Shown: positions 8,963 through 17,852 of the stretch, in pieces
Layout: each line of letters begins with the position of its first letter
How positions within the stretch are numbered: the first letter of the stretch is position 1
Assembly: GCF_017894385.1 (NCBI RefSeq)
Contig: NZ_CP059560.1
Span: 558,001-622,000 of the forward strand
Reading direction: 5' to 3'
Source of the DNA: Aromatoleum petrolei
GTDB taxonomy: Bacteria; Pseudomonadota; Gammaproteobacteria; Burkholderiales; Rhodocyclaceae
Length of the DNA: 64,000 nt
Translations under genes and position numbers: made by a program
Notes under the pieces: model-generated
The model's input: the letters and a program-made list of their open reading frames with translations, nothing else
Told to the model about the DNA's origin: nothing
Databases searched by the model: none

Positions 8963-9862
8963 TCACTTGTCGAGCCAGCTCATTTTGACCATGCCGTCGC
9001 CGAACGGCTCATCGCGCTTCTTCAACGCATCCTTCAGGCCTAGCTCGGCCATGTCGGCCTTGAACTGGGTGCGACGGGGGCCTTGGCACAAGTGGGCTCG
9101 CGCGTCCATTTCCACGGCGAAACGCTGCAGGGTTCTGGCGCCTTGCAGTTCCAGCGCCGCATTGACGATGCGCTTATGGGACGACAGCAGCTCGGCGTCC
9201 ACAAAACTGATACGGTGCGCCAGCTCGTTGACCGCGTCGTCAAGTTCCTCAGCGGGGACGGCATCGAGTACCAGGCCAATGCGGGCGGCGTCCCTGCCCC
9301 ACAGATTGTCGCCGGTCATCAGAATGCGCTTGGCCCACTGCGGACCAACGTGATAGACCCACATCTGGATAGGCGGCGTGCCGTTGGCACGGGCCGCGGG
9401 AAAGCCGATCTTTGCGTTTTCAGCACAGATGACCATGTCGCACATGAGGGCGAGATCCGTGCCGCCGGCTAAGCAGTTGCCCTGCACCTTGGCAATCACC
9501 GGTTTGTGCATGTCGAACAGCACCATGTTGAGCTTCTGGGTCTGCTCCATGTTCCAGCAATCGTCATCGACCGACTTGTTGACCGTGCGGTAACGGCCCT
9601 CGTCCCACGGGGGCGTGCCGTCCTTGAACCCGGCATAGGCGCCGGCGAGATCGTAACCAGCGCAGAAATCCTTGCCCGCCCCCTCGAGGATGACCACGTT
9701 GACGTCGTTCAGGTCGTCCGCCTCGAGCAGCGCATCACGCAACTCAGCCAGCATGGCAGGATGCAGCGCATTACGCTTGTCGGGACGGTTCAGAGTGATG
9801 CGCGCGACGCGATCGCTGACGTCGAATAGAAGGTATTCCGAGGTGCGGAGGTGCTTGTTCAT
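8963..9862 (-). CDS. Crotonase-fold enoyl-CoA hydratase C
   Basis: A 299-residue crotonase, with MNKHLRTSEYLLFDVSD taken as the N-terminus (ATG at 9862) because upstream in-frame ATGs overlap the operator-like site. FCAGYDLAGAY and QGNCLAGGTDLALMCD mark the two oxyanion-hole strands; the first catalytic Glu position holds Asp (GGTDLAL). A 30-residue insertion with WDEGRYRTVNKSVDDDCW after the first loop enlarges the active-site lid. It is first of three crotonases and a nitronate-monooxygenase-like gene, all read leftwards from the promoter at about 9.88 kb. Confidence 0.88.
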   Translation of the reverse strand: MNKHLRTSEYLLFDVSDRVARITLNRPDKRNALHPAMLAELRDALLEADDLNDVNVVILEGAGKDFCAGYDLAGAYAGFKDGTPPWDEGRYRTVNKSVDDDCWNMEQTQKLNMVLFDMHKPVIAKVQGNCLAGGTDLALMCDMVICAENAKIGFPAARANGTPPIQMWVYHVGPQWAKRILMTGDNLWGRDAARIGLVLDAVPAEELDDAVNELAHRISFVDAELLSSHKRIVNAALELQGARTLQRFAVEMDARAHLCQGPRRTQFKADMAELGLKDALKKRDEPFGDGMVKMSWLDK

Positions 9863-9882
9863 GTGGACTCCATGCAATTTTC

Positions 9883-9895
9883 TGAACGTTGATCA
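9883..9895. promoter_or_regulatory. Operator-like palindrome upstream of the crotonase C-B-A operon
   Basis: TGAACGTTGATCA, matching TGAAC-N3-GTTCA at all but one base of the palindrome (GATCA for GTTCA). It sits 21 nt upstream of the crotonase C start. A weaker GAACGTTTATA on the minus strand lies about 10 nt further upstream. Confidence 0.5.
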
Positions 9896-10224
9896 ATTTT
9901 ATAAACGTTCTTCCCCATGGTCAAGCAGGGCTGACTACCTCCGTATGCTCAGCTCCCCCGACCGAAGGACTCGGGCGGATTGGAGAGCCGGCAGGCTCCA
10001 GCCGACTAACGATGTCCGAACCCACGCTGTCGCCTCACAGCCTTGACGCTCTACACTCGTCACGGACAGGTTGAAACCGGTGTCATTCGTTGAGGGCAGC
10101 ATCGCGCGGCTAACGCCCAACGCAGGGCCGCCTCTTCCGTGCGCTTGTCCCTAACCAGGAAACGAGACGGGGACCCGAATCATCATGAGCGCGGCGAGCA
10201 TGTCCACAGGAACATAAAGGCAAA

Positions 10225-10400
10225 CCCTCCATCCGCCCACGCCCGTCCATGCTGATGCGGATTCCATGGCGCTTTAACACCCCGATGTTGGCCTCCGCCG
10301 TGAACTGGCTACATCGGTCGCTATTGAAGATTTCTGGCGCGCCGTAGCGGGCAAGCGCCGCCTCGAGCGCGGCCACGCGGGTCGCAAGGGCAAGCTGTCG
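10225..10400 (-). pseudogene. IS3-family transposase (rve domain) fragment
   Basis: The minus strand encodes ALARYGAPEIFNSDRCSQF, then TAEANIGVLKRHGIRISMDG: the second Asp region of an IS3-type integrase core (NSDRGSQFT in intact copies, here with Cys for Gly). Sequence on either side no longer follows the transposase. It is the only recognisable content of the 9896-10570 interval; the rest of that stretch shows no supportable gene. Confidence 0.6.
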
Positions 10401-10570
10401 AGGTGCGCAAGTGCGCGCTGCCGGGCGTGGCGAGGAGCAGCGCCTGCCTATATCGGCCGACCTGCTGAACTGATACGACTTCCGCCCTGCACGTCGCACG
10501 GAGCGCAGGGTCGGCGGCAAAGCCGCCGTCGACGGCTGTCGTACCGAGCCCGCACTTCCTGTAATATGCG

Positions 10571-10588
10571 CGTTCCAATAATTGAACG
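10571..10588. promoter_or_regulatory. Inverted repeat before iclR-type gene 1
   Basis: CGTTC-N8-GAACG, 20 nt upstream of the IclR start. The half-sites equal those of the recurrent 13-mer but face outward with a different spacing. A site for autoregulation is possible, but the evidence is only symmetry and position. Confidence 0.3.
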
Positions 10589-10607
10589 ACTTTGAAAGGA
10601 GCGCTTC

Positions 10608-11423
10608 ATGGCAAAAGCGGAGAGCTTGGCCGCTGAAAAGGAAATCGGCGGCCCCCGTTCGCTGACCCGATTGCTCGGCCTGTTCGATGCTCTGGCCCGG
10701 TCCCCGAATGGACTTACTCTGGCGGACCTCAACGTCCTGCTCGAGACCCCAAAGAGCAGTCTGCTCAATCTCCTTCGTCCGCTGGTGAGCGAGGGATACT
10801 TGATGCACGACGGCAGCCGCTACCGGCTCGGTCCGGCGATCTTCCGCCTCTCGGCGAGCATCGTGTCGGTCTGGAACTTCTCCAAAGTGCTTCAGCCGTA
10901 CCTTGGAGAATTGTCGGACCGCTGTCACGAAACGGTGTTCCTGGCAATGCTCGATCGCGACCGGCGGGTGCTCACCGTCGTCAGCGTCATCGAGGGCTCG
11001 AAAATCGTCCGCTTCACTGTCCCGCCCGGAGCTACCGCTCCACTGTACTGTACGGCCTCGGGTCGAGTGCTCCTGGCCCACATGGACCAGGAATGGCAGG
11101 AGGCCTATCTGCGCGAGACCAAGCTGGAGTCGCTGACTCCCGAAACGATCACGAACAAGAAGGCGCTGCGCGCCGAACTGAAAAACGTGCGGGAGCAGGG
11201 CTATTCGATCAGCGTGGGCGAGACGATGCCTGAATCATCCGGCATGGCGGCACCGATCTTCGGCCCCGATGGGAAGGTACTCGCCGCGCTGTCCATCTCC
11301 GCCCCGACAGTGCGCTTCGAGCCGGACCTGCCGGCGCTGCGGGAGGCCTTGCTCGAGGTGGCAACACGCGCCTCCGGAATGTCGTCGCCGTCGGCATCCA
11401 CAACCGACGCCACCGGTCGTTGA
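10608..11423 (+). CDS. IclR-family transcriptional regulator 1
   Basis: A 271-residue regulator. Residues 16-80 form the winged helix-turn-helix (SLTRLLGLFDALARSPNGL, then PKSSLLNLLRPLVSEGYL). Residues about 95-260 form the IclR effector domain, with the C-terminal GMAAPIFGPDGKVLAALSIS typical of the small-molecule pocket. AAAGGAGCGCTTC precedes the ATG. It is flanked by minus-strand crotonase operons, which it probably controls. It shares long identical blocks with the second IclR at 18851-19663, so the two arose by duplication. The effector is unknown; in this family it is often an aromatic or CoA-pathway intermediate. Confidence 0.92.
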   Translation: MAKAESLAAEKEIGGPRSLTRLLGLFDALARSPNGLTLADLNVLLETPKSSLLNLLRPLVSEGYLMHDGSRYRLGPAIFRLSASIVSVWNFSKVLQPYLGELSDRCHETVFLAMLDRDRRVLTVVSVIEGSKIVRFTVPPGATAPLYCTASGRVLLAHMDQEWQEAYLRETKLESLTPETITNKKALRAELKNVREQGYSISVGETMPESSGMAAPIFGPDGKVLAALSISAPTVRFEPDLPALREALLEVATRASGMSSPSASTTDATGR

Positions 11424-11459
11424 TTTTTCCGCGATGGGCACTCGTCCGGCTTTTCCGGT

Positions 11460-12239
11460 TCAGCGCCCCGTGAACACCGGTTTGCGCTTTTCCATGAAGG
11501 CGCGCGCTGCCTCGGCGTAGTCCTCGGTGTTTTGCAGCACCGACATGTAGTTGATTTCCATATTGATTGCTCCGTCAACGCTTTCGTTGCCGAGGTGCAG
11601 CGCCGCGCGCAGCAGCGCCATCGCCACCGGCGGCTTGGCGGCGAAGCGCTGCGCCACGGCCACCGCCTCCTCCAGCGCCTTTCCCGGCGCGCACACCTTA
11701 TTGATCAACTGCATGTCGAGTGCCGCCTCGGCATCATGGGTATCCCCAAGGGCCGCCAGCTCCATGGCCCTGCGGTAACCGACCTTACGCGGGAGCGACC
11801 ATATTCCGCCGGAGTCGGGGATGAGGCCGACGTTAATGAAGGAACAAGCAAACTTGGCATCGCTGGCGGCCACCGCGTAGTCGCTGGCGGCGACGAACGA
11901 CAGGCCGCAGCCCGCGGCCGCCCCTTCCACCGCGACGATGAAGGGCTTCGGACCGCTGACCAACTGCTTGAAGATCCGCGTGACCAAATCGAAGCGATTC
12001 CGCCCGGTGACGATCGGGCGTTGGGCCATCTCGGAGATGTCACCGCCCGAACAGAAGTTGCCGCCGGCGCCGGTCAGCACGATCGCTCTGCAGTCGTCGT
12101 CGCTCTCCAACTCGAGCAGACGTGCGTACATGGTTTCCCGCATCCGAAGGTTGAAGGCGTTGCGTCGCTCGGAATAGTTCATCGTCATAATGGCGACATT
12201 GCCCTCATAACGAACCTGGATAATGTCGTCCTCGCTCAT
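11460..12239 (-). CDS. Crotonase-fold enoyl-CoA hydratase/isomerase D
   Basis: A 259-residue crotonase beginning MSEDDIIQVRYEGNVAIM. NFCSGGDISEM and VEGAAAGCGLSFVAASD form the oxyanion hole. The first hydratase Glu is Ser; an acidic residue appears instead in NVGLIPDSGGIWSLP, the position used by dienoyl-CoA isomerase-type crotonases. The C-terminal FMEKRKPVFTGR is typical of the fold. Its start lies 20 nt after the stop of the upstream ACAD, so it is the last gene of the 18.7-11.5 kb minus-strand operon, converging with iclR 1. Confidence 0.88.
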   Translation of the reverse strand: MSEDDIIQVRYEGNVAIMTMNYSERRNAFNLRMRETMYARLLELESDDDCRAIVLTGAGGNFCSGGDISEMAQRPIVTGRNRFDLVTRIFKQLVSGPKPFIVAVEGAAAGCGLSFVAASDYAVAASDAKFACSFINVGLIPDSGGIWSLPRKVGYRRAMELAALGDTHDAEAALDMQLINKVCAPGKALEEAVAVAQRFAAKPPVAMALLRAALHLGNESVDGAINMEINYMSVLQNTEDYAEAARAFMEKRKPVFTGR

Positions 12240-12259
12240 GATTTCACGTCCCTGCCGGA

Positions 12260-13393
12260 TCATAGGAGTGCTGCATACTGCTCGATGTGGTGGTCGCTGT
12301 CGCCCCAGGTCATGTCAATGCAGAGCAGGCGTTTAAAATAATGGCCAACAGCCAGCTCGTCGGTCATGCCCATCCCGCCGTGGAGCTGAACTGCATGCTT
12401 GCCAATGGCGCGGCCCGCCTGCCCCACGATGGTCTTGGCCGCGGAAATGGCGGCGCGACGTTCAGCGGCGTCCGCCGAATCCACCTTGGCGGCTGCCATC
12501 ACTGCCGCGGAGCGACACTGCTCCAAGGCCGTGAGCATGTCAGCGGCGGCGTGCTGCAGGGCCTGGAAGCTGCCGATAGGCTTGCCGAACTGCTTGCGGG
12601 TACGCAAATACTCAGCGGTGGTGTCCAGGAGCTTGCTCATTACGCCGACGGCTTCCGCGCACAGGGCGGCGATGCCGTGATCCACGGCCCATTCGAGGGA
12701 GGGGTAGCCGGCATCCCGGGCACCGAGCAGTGCTTCCGACCCCACTCTCACGTTACTGAGCGTCACTTCGGCGGAACGCTGGCCATCGAGATTGGGAAAG
12801 CCCTCGATGGTCAGGCCAGGTGCTTTGGCGTCTACCAAGAATAGGCTGATGCCCACCCTGTCAGTCGTCCTGCCCGACGTGCGGGCCGAGATGATCAGTG
12901 TGTCGGCGCTGTCACCCCCAAGGACCACAGCCTTCCGGCCGTCGAGGACATAGCCCGCGCCGTCGGATGTCGCGCGCGTCGCCACGTCCCAAAGGTCGAA
13001 GCGGCCCTGGGGTTCCAAGGCGGCCAAGGCGAAGCGGCGGCTGCCGTCGGCGATGGCCCCGAGCATCGCTTCCTTCTGTGCGACGTTGCCGGCCTCTGTG
13101 ATCAGGTTTGCTGCCACCACAGCGGTGCCTACATAGGGTTCCAGCACCAGCCCGCGGCCGAACGCTTCCATGACGATCAGCGTTTCCACCGGGGAGCCGC
13201 CCATACCGCCGAATTCCTCCGGCACAACGAGCGCCATGAGCCCCATTTCGGCGAGCGTGCTCCAGTGCTCCCTGGAAAAGCCGAGCTCCGTCTTGGCGAG
13301 CTTGCGCCGTGACTCGAAGTCATAGGTCTTTTCCACGAAACGGCCGATGGTGTCAGTCAGCATCTGCTGCTCTTCGCTGTAGTTGAAGTCCAT
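12260..13393 (-). CDS. Acyl-CoA dehydrogenase, PimD-like small subunit
   Basis: A 377-residue ACAD starting MDFNYSEEQQMLTDTIGRF. It has the N-terminal helical domain, a beta domain (residues about 120-220) and the C-terminal GGMGMTDELAVGHYFKRL that contributes FAD contacts. The sequence groups with the smaller partner of pimeloyl-CoA dehydrogenase-type heteromeric ACADs, in which the two subunits form one alpha2beta2 enzyme. Its start is separated by only 8 nt from the stop of the large-subunit gene, so equimolar production is expected. It should reduce EtfAB (20988-22672). The substrate is not deducible. Confidence 0.88.
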   Translation of the reverse strand: MDFNYSEEQQMLTDTIGRFVEKTYDFESRRKLAKTELGFSREHWSTLAEMGLMALVVPEEFGGMGGSPVETLIVMEAFGRGLVLEPYVGTAVVAANLITEAGNVAQKEAMLGAIADGSRRFALAALEPQGRFDLWDVATRATSDGAGYVLDGRKAVVLGGDSADTLIISARTSGRTTDRVGISLFLVDAKAPGLTIEGFPNLDGQRSAEVTLSNVRVGSEALLGARDAGYPSLEWAVDHGIAALCAEAVGVMSKLLDTTAEYLRTRKQFGKPIGSFQALQHAAADMLTALEQCRSAAVMAAAKVDSADAAERRAAISAAKTIVGQAGRAIGKHAVQLHGGMGMTDELAVGHYFKRLLCIDMTWGDSDHHIEQYAALL

Positions 13394-13401
13394 GCCCAAC
13401 C

Positions 13402-14598
13402 TCACAGATCAAGAATTGCCTTGGCGATAATGTTCTTCTGGATCTCGTTGGCACCGCCGTAGATCGAGATTTTGCGCATGTCGAGGAACTGCCCAGCCAG
13501 CGGATTCAGCAATGGATCGCCGGCGGTCTGCACCGTCGAGCCCAATTCCAGGGCTTCGGGTACGTAGGGCACCGCATAGGGCCCGGCGATGTCCATCAGC
13601 AGCTCCGTGAGATCCTGCTGGATCTCGGACCCGCGGATCTTCAACACTGACGCCTCCGGACCGATCGGCTTGTTGCCGGATTCCAGTGAGATGATGCGCA
13701 GCAGCGACCACTCGTGACAGATGAGCTGCATGTCGAGCTGGGAAATGCGTGCGCGGAAGCGTGGATCTTCGACCAGCGGCCGACCGCGCTTGGTGCAGGT
13801 GCCCGCCATTTCCTTCACGCGACGCATCAAGCGCTTGCACATGCCGATGCCGGCGATGTTGGTGCGCTCATGGCCGAGAAGGTACTTGGCGATGGCCCAC
13901 CCCTTGTTTTCCTCGCCTACCAAGTTTTCCAGCGGCACCTCGACGTTGTCGAGGAACACCTCGTTCACGTCGGCTCCCTGGTCGAGGGTCCTGATCGGGC
14001 GCACGGTGACGCCCGGGCTCTTCATGTCGATCAGCAGGAAGGAGATGCCGGCCTGGGGCTTAGCCTCCGGATCGGTACGGACCAGGCAGAAGATCCAGTT
14101 GGCCCAATGGGCGAAGCTCGTCCACGTCTTCTGACCATTGATGACGTACTTGTCACCCTGGCGCACCGCGCGGGTCTTGAGCGAAGCGAGGTCGGAGCCT
14201 GCGCCCGGCTCGGAATAGCCCTGACACCACCAGTCGTCCATCGCGATGATGCGCGGCAGGAACTTGGCCTTCTGCGCCTCGGTACCGAAGGCGATCAGCA
14301 CTGGCCCGCACATGGACAGACCGAAGGGCATCTGCCGCGGCGCGCCGGCGGCAAAGCACTCCTCTTCGAAGATCACGCGCTGGGTCGCATTCCAACCCGT
14401 GCCGCCGTACTCCCTCGGCCAGGCAGGTGCGCCCCAGCCCTTGACATGGAGGATCTTCTGCCAGCACACGTAATCGTCGCGCTCAACGCGCTGGAACGTG
14501 AGCACGCGGTCACGGATGACGATGGGCAGCTCGCGCTGCACGAAGTCGCGCACCTCGGCTCGGAAACTGGCCTCTTCGGCGCTTTCGCGTAGGAACAT
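13402..14598 (-). CDS. Acyl-CoA dehydrogenase, PimC-like large subunit
   Basis: A 398-residue ACAD (MFLRESAEEASFRAEVRDFV). CQGYSEPGAGSDLASLKT is the FAD/substrate-binding strand, NGQKTWTSFAHWANW the beta domain and IYGGANEIQKNIIAKAIL the C-terminal helix. The residue equivalent to the MCAD catalytic Glu is Gly, so the base must come from elsewhere, as known for several heteromeric and branched-chain ACADs. The partner is the small subunit immediately downstream. A second, broken copy of this pair sits at 32.6-34.2 kb. Confidence 0.88.
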   Translation of the reverse strand: MFLRESAEEASFRAEVRDFVQRELPIVIRDRVLTFQRVERDDYVCWQKILHVKGWGAPAWPREYGGTGWNATQRVIFEEECFAAGAPRQMPFGLSMCGPVLIAFGTEAQKAKFLPRIIAMDDWWCQGYSEPGAGSDLASLKTRAVRQGDKYVINGQKTWTSFAHWANWIFCLVRTDPEAKPQAGISFLLIDMKSPGVTVRPIRTLDQGADVNEVFLDNVEVPLENLVGEENKGWAIAKYLLGHERTNIAGIGMCKRLMRRVKEMAGTCTKRGRPLVEDPRFRARISQLDMQLICHEWSLLRIISLESGNKPIGPEASVLKIRGSEIQQDLTELLMDIAGPYAVPYVPEALELGSTVQTAGDPLLNPLAGQFLDMRKISIYGGANEIQKNIIAKAILDL

Positions 14599-14650
14599 GG
14601 CGGTCTCGCACGTCGTGGCAGGTCGGGGCGCCTGCCCCGCTGCCGATGAA

Positions 14651-15460
14651 TCAATGGCCGGTAAAATTGGGTTTGCGCTTCTCCATGAAGGCGCATTTGC
14701 CTTCCTGGAAATCCTCGCAGACGTTGGCTTCGAGCATCTCGGCAGAATCCGAGATCAGGGCCTCGTGCAGGCTCTGAAAGGGCAACTCCCACAACTGTCG
14801 CTTCATCACCCGCATCGAACGCGGTGACACGTTTTCAACGAGATCACGAGCGTAGGCGTAAGCGGCTCCGAGCAACTGGTCCTTCGAGTAGGTCTGGTTG
14901 ACCAGGCCCAGGCGCAGCGCCTCCTCCCCGCGTACCTTGCGCGCCGAGAGCAACAGATCCATCGCTGCCGGGTAGCCGACCACGTGCTTCAACGCCCAGG
15001 CCATGCCGTACTCGGAGGCGAGGCCAATACGCGAAAATGCGGTGGTGATCACAGCGTCATGGGCGGCGAAACGCAGGTCGCAGAAGAGCGCGTGCACCAG
15101 CCCAAGGCCCGCCGCGGGGCCGTTGAGCACGGCGATGATCGGCTTGGAGAGCGAGGGGAAATAGCTCGCCCGTCCCTGGTAGTCGGGACGGCGGCTGAAA
15201 TCGTAGGAGCGCGGCAACTTGTCGATCAGTTGCTGCGGGTTCTCGCTCTTGAATCCGGTCACGTCGCCCCCTGCGCAGAAGGCGCGGCCCGCGCCGGTCA
15301 GGAGCATGACCCGCACATCGTTGTCGGCGTCCGCCTTGTGGGTGGCGTCCCAGAGCTCCTCGGCGATTACGTCCGTCCACGCGTTGAGGACCTCGGGACG
15401 ATTCAGGGTGATGGTGGCGACGCCCTCCTTCACCTCGTAGAGAATCTGCTCGTAGCTCAT
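14651..15460 (-). CDS. Crotonase-fold enoyl-CoA hydratase/isomerase E
   Basis: A 269-residue crotonase beginning MSYEQILYEVKEGVATITL. RAFCAGGDVTGF and LNGPAAGLGLVHALFCD build the oxyanion hole; the acidic residue sits in SRIGLASEYGMAW rather than at the two classical glutamate positions. An insertion with SYDFSRRPDYQGRASYF follows the first loop. ATG at 15460 is preferred over an in-frame ATG 27 codons upstream because the latter overlaps the CaiB gene. It lies between the PimC-like ACAD and the CoA-transferase in one operon. Confidence 0.88.
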   Translation of the reverse strand: MSYEQILYEVKEGVATITLNRPEVLNAWTDVIAEELWDATHKADADNDVRVMLLTGAGRAFCAGGDVTGFKSENPQQLIDKLPRSYDFSRRPDYQGRASYFPSLSKPIIAVLNGPAAGLGLVHALFCDLRFAAHDAVITTAFSRIGLASEYGMAWALKHVVGYPAAMDLLLSARKVRGEEALRLGLVNQTYSKDQLLGAAYAYARDLVENVSPRSMRVMKRQLWELPFQSLHEALISDSAEMLEANVCEDFQEGKCAFMEKRKPNFTGH

Positions 15461-15479
15461 CCGCTTGCCTCTTCTCTCG

Positions 15480-16667
15480 TCAAATCGCCTTGCTTTCGCG
15501 CATGCGGGCAATCGCAGCGCCGTCGTAGCCGAGTTCGGCAAGCACAGCCTCGGTGTGCTGGCCCAGCGCCGGCACGTCGCCCATCACCGGCTCGACGCCA
15601 CTGATGTTGACAGGCGGCAGCAGCGCCTCGATCGCCCCCTGCTCCGTCTGCACTTGGGCCCAGCGTCCGCGGGCGCGAAGCTGCTCGTGATTCCACACTG
15701 CGTTCATGTCGTTGAGACGGCCATTGGCAATGCCGGCCGCATCGAGGCGGGCGACGACCTGTTCGGCGGAAAGGCCCTCGAACTCGGTCTCGATCAGCGC
15801 GGTCAGCTCGGCGCGTGCCGCAACCCGCTTCGTGTTGGAGTCGAAGCGTTCATCGCTGGCCAATTCGGGGCGCACGAGCACCTTGTTGCAGAAAGCCTGC
15901 CACTCACGCTCGTTCTGCAGACCGAAGATCACTTCGGTGCCATCACCAGCGCGATGGGGGCCGTAGGGGGCGATGATCGGGTGGGTCGCCCCCTGTCGGC
16001 TCGGCGCCTTGCCGCCGTAGTGGCCCAGATAGACCGGCTGCATCATCCATTCCGAGAGCGCTTCGAGCATGCTGATCTCGACCCGAGCGCCGCGATCGGT
16101 GCGCTCCCGCTGCAGCAATGCCGTGAGGATGCCGCTGTAGGCGTACATGCCGGCAGCGATGTCGGCGATCGAGGCGCCGGCGCGCGAAGGCGTATCGGCG
16201 GATCCGGTCGTGGCGATGAGGCCCGATTCGGCCTGAATCAGCAGGTCGTACGCTTTCTTGTCGCGCAAAGGCCCCGTCTCGCCGTAGCCAGAGAGATCGC
16301 ACACGATCAGGCGCGGGTGCTTGGGTGCGAGCGCCTCGTAGCTCACGCCCAGGCGGGCGGCAGCGCCGGGGGCCAGGTTCTGCACCACCACGTCGGCGCG
16401 GGCGATGAGCTTTTGCAGCACCTCGTTCGCGACCGGCTGCTTGACGTCGAGGGTGACGCTCTTCTTCCCGCGGTTCAGCCAGACGAAATAGGACGCGAGG
16501 CCGTTCACGCTCTTGTCGTAGGCACGGGCGAAGTCGCCGGCGCCGGGACGCTCGATCTTGATGACCTCGGCGCCGAGATCAGCCAGCTGGCGCGTGGCGA
16601 AGGGTACCGCCACCGCGTGTTCCAGGGAGACGACACGAATGCCGTCGAGGGGTCGGGATCTATTCAT
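15480..16667 (-). CDS. CaiB/BaiF-family CoA-transferase (type III)
   Basis: A 395-residue class III CoA-transferase. The N-terminal LDGIRVVSLEHAVAVPFATR and ADLGAEVIKIERPGAGDFAR are diagnostic; the catalytic Asp that forms the acyl-aspartyl intermediate is in KKAYDLLIQAESG (about residue 165), followed by EISMLEALSEWMM. It moves CoA between an acyl-CoA donor and an organic acid. Its ATG is 1 nt after the upstream ACAD stop. Together with the mesaconyl-C4-CoA hydratase-like gene (17853) and the CitE-like lyase (20128) it resembles the ict-ich-ccl logic of itaconate degradation, though the substrate here is unproven. Confidence 0.92.
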   Translation of the reverse strand: MNRSRPLDGIRVVSLEHAVAVPFATRQLADLGAEVIKIERPGAGDFARAYDKSVNGLASYFVWLNRGKKSVTLDVKQPVANEVLQKLIARADVVVQNLAPGAAARLGVSYEALAPKHPRLIVCDLSGYGETGPLRDKKAYDLLIQAESGLIATTGSADTPSRAGASIADIAAGMYAYSGILTALLQRERTDRGARVEISMLEALSEWMMQPVYLGHYGGKAPSRQGATHPIIAPYGPHRAGDGTEVIFGLQNEREWQAFCNKVLVRPELASDERFDSNTKRVAARAELTALIETEFEGLSAEQVVARLDAAGIANGRLNDMNAVWNHEQLRARGRWAQVQTEQGAIEALLPPVNISGVEPVMGDVPALGQHTEAVLAELGYDGAAIARMRESKAI

Positions 16668-16668
16668 T

Positions 16669-17823
16669 TCAGAACGAACGCGGCAGGCCGAGCACGTGCT
16701 CGGCGACGTAGGAGAAGATCAGGTTGGTGGAGATCGGCGCCACCTGGTACAGCCGGGTCTCGCGGAACTTGCGCTCGATGTCGTACTCGCAGGCGAAGCC
16801 GAAGCCGCCGTGGGTCTGCAGGCAGACGTTGGCAGCCTCCCAGGAAGCCTTGGCGGCGAGGTACTTGGCCATGTTGGCCTCGGCACCGCAGGCCCGGTGG
16901 GCGTCGTAGAGATGGGCCGCCTTCCAGCGCATGAGGTTGGCCGCCTCGACCTCGATGTAGGACTCGGCGATGGGGAACTGCACGCCCTGGTTCATGCCGA
17001 TCGGCCGATCGAAGACGATCCGCTCACTGGCGTATTTCTTCGCCCGGTCCACGAACCAGTAGCCATCGCCGATGCATTCGGCTGCGATCAGGATGCGCTC
17101 GGCGTTGAGACCTTCGAGGATGTACTTGAAGCCCTTGCCCTCCTCGCCGATCAGGTTCTCCTCGGGAATCTCGAGGTTGTCGAAGAAGAGCTCGTTGGTC
17201 TCGTGATTGACCATGTTGAGGATCGGCCGCACGGTCAGACCGTTGCCGATGGCCTGGTGCAGATCGACGAGAAAGCACGACAGGCCGTCGGATTTCTTCT
17301 TCACGTCAGAAAGCGGCGTGGTGCGCGCGAGCAGGATCATCATGTCGCTGTGCTGGATGCGTGAGATCCACACCTTCTGGCCGTTCACGACGTAGCGGCC
17401 GTCCTTCTTCGTTGCAGTGGTCTTGAGCTTGGTGGTGTCGGTGCCGGTAGTCGGCTCGGTCACCCCCATGGACTGGATGCGCAGTTCGCCGGTGGCGATC
17501 TTGGGCAGGTACTTCTCCTTCTGCGCCTCCGAACCGTTCCGCAGAATGGTGTTCATATTGTACATCTGCCCATGGCAGGCGCCGGAATTGCCACCGTTGC
17601 GGTTGATCTCTTCCATGATCACCGAGGCCTCGGCCAGCCCCAGGCCGGAGCCGCCGTACTCGGCGGGGATCAGCGCGGCCATCCAACCCGCCTTGGTGAG
17701 GGCGTCGACAAACGCCTCCGGATAGGCCCGCGCCTCATCGACCTTGCGGAAGTATTCGTCGGGGAACTCGGCGCACAGGGCGCGAACGCCGTCGCGGATG
17801 TCGTCGTAATTTTCGGTATGCAT
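16669..17823 (-). CDS. Acyl-CoA dehydrogenase
   Basis: A 384-residue homomeric-type ACAD (MHTENYDDIRDGVRALCAE). QSMGVTEPTTGTDTTKLKT is the flavin-binding beta strand, NGQKVWISRIQHSD the next, and HGGFGFACEYDIERKFRE the C-terminal FAD-contact helix. Where most ACADs have YEGTxEIQ this protein has VAPISTNLI, so the usual catalytic Glu is not at the MCAD position. The next gene upstream encodes a HTD2-like hydratase and downstream lies CaiB. ATG at 17823 fits the conserved start of the family. Confidence 0.9.
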   Translation of the reverse strand: MHTENYDDIRDGVRALCAEFPDEYFRKVDEARAYPEAFVDALTKAGWMAALIPAEYGGSGLGLAEASVIMEEINRNGGNSGACHGQMYNMNTILRNGSEAQKEKYLPKIATGELRIQSMGVTEPTTGTDTTKLKTTATKKDGRYVVNGQKVWISRIQHSDMMILLARTTPLSDVKKKSDGLSCFLVDLHQAIGNGLTVRPILNMVNHETNELFFDNLEIPEENLIGEEGKGFKYILEGLNAERILIAAECIGDGYWFVDRAKKYASERIVFDRPIGMNQGVQFPIAESYIEVEAANLMRWKAAHLYDAHRACGAEANMAKYLAAKASWEAANVCLQTHGGFGFACEYDIERKFRETRLYQVAPISTNLIFSYVAEHVLGLPRSF

Positions 17824-17852
17824 CGCTCTTGTCTCGATAGCTTGATGTTGGG

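Noticed and set aside
10110..11081. A 323-codon minus-strand frame covering the IclR gene
   Set aside because: Only its last third contains transposase-derived sequence; the rest is antisense to IclR 1.
15465..16934. A 489-codon plus-strand open frame
   Set aside because: It is antisense to the CaiB gene, whose family motifs are complete; the frame is open only because of GC-rich codon bias and its product resembles nothing.
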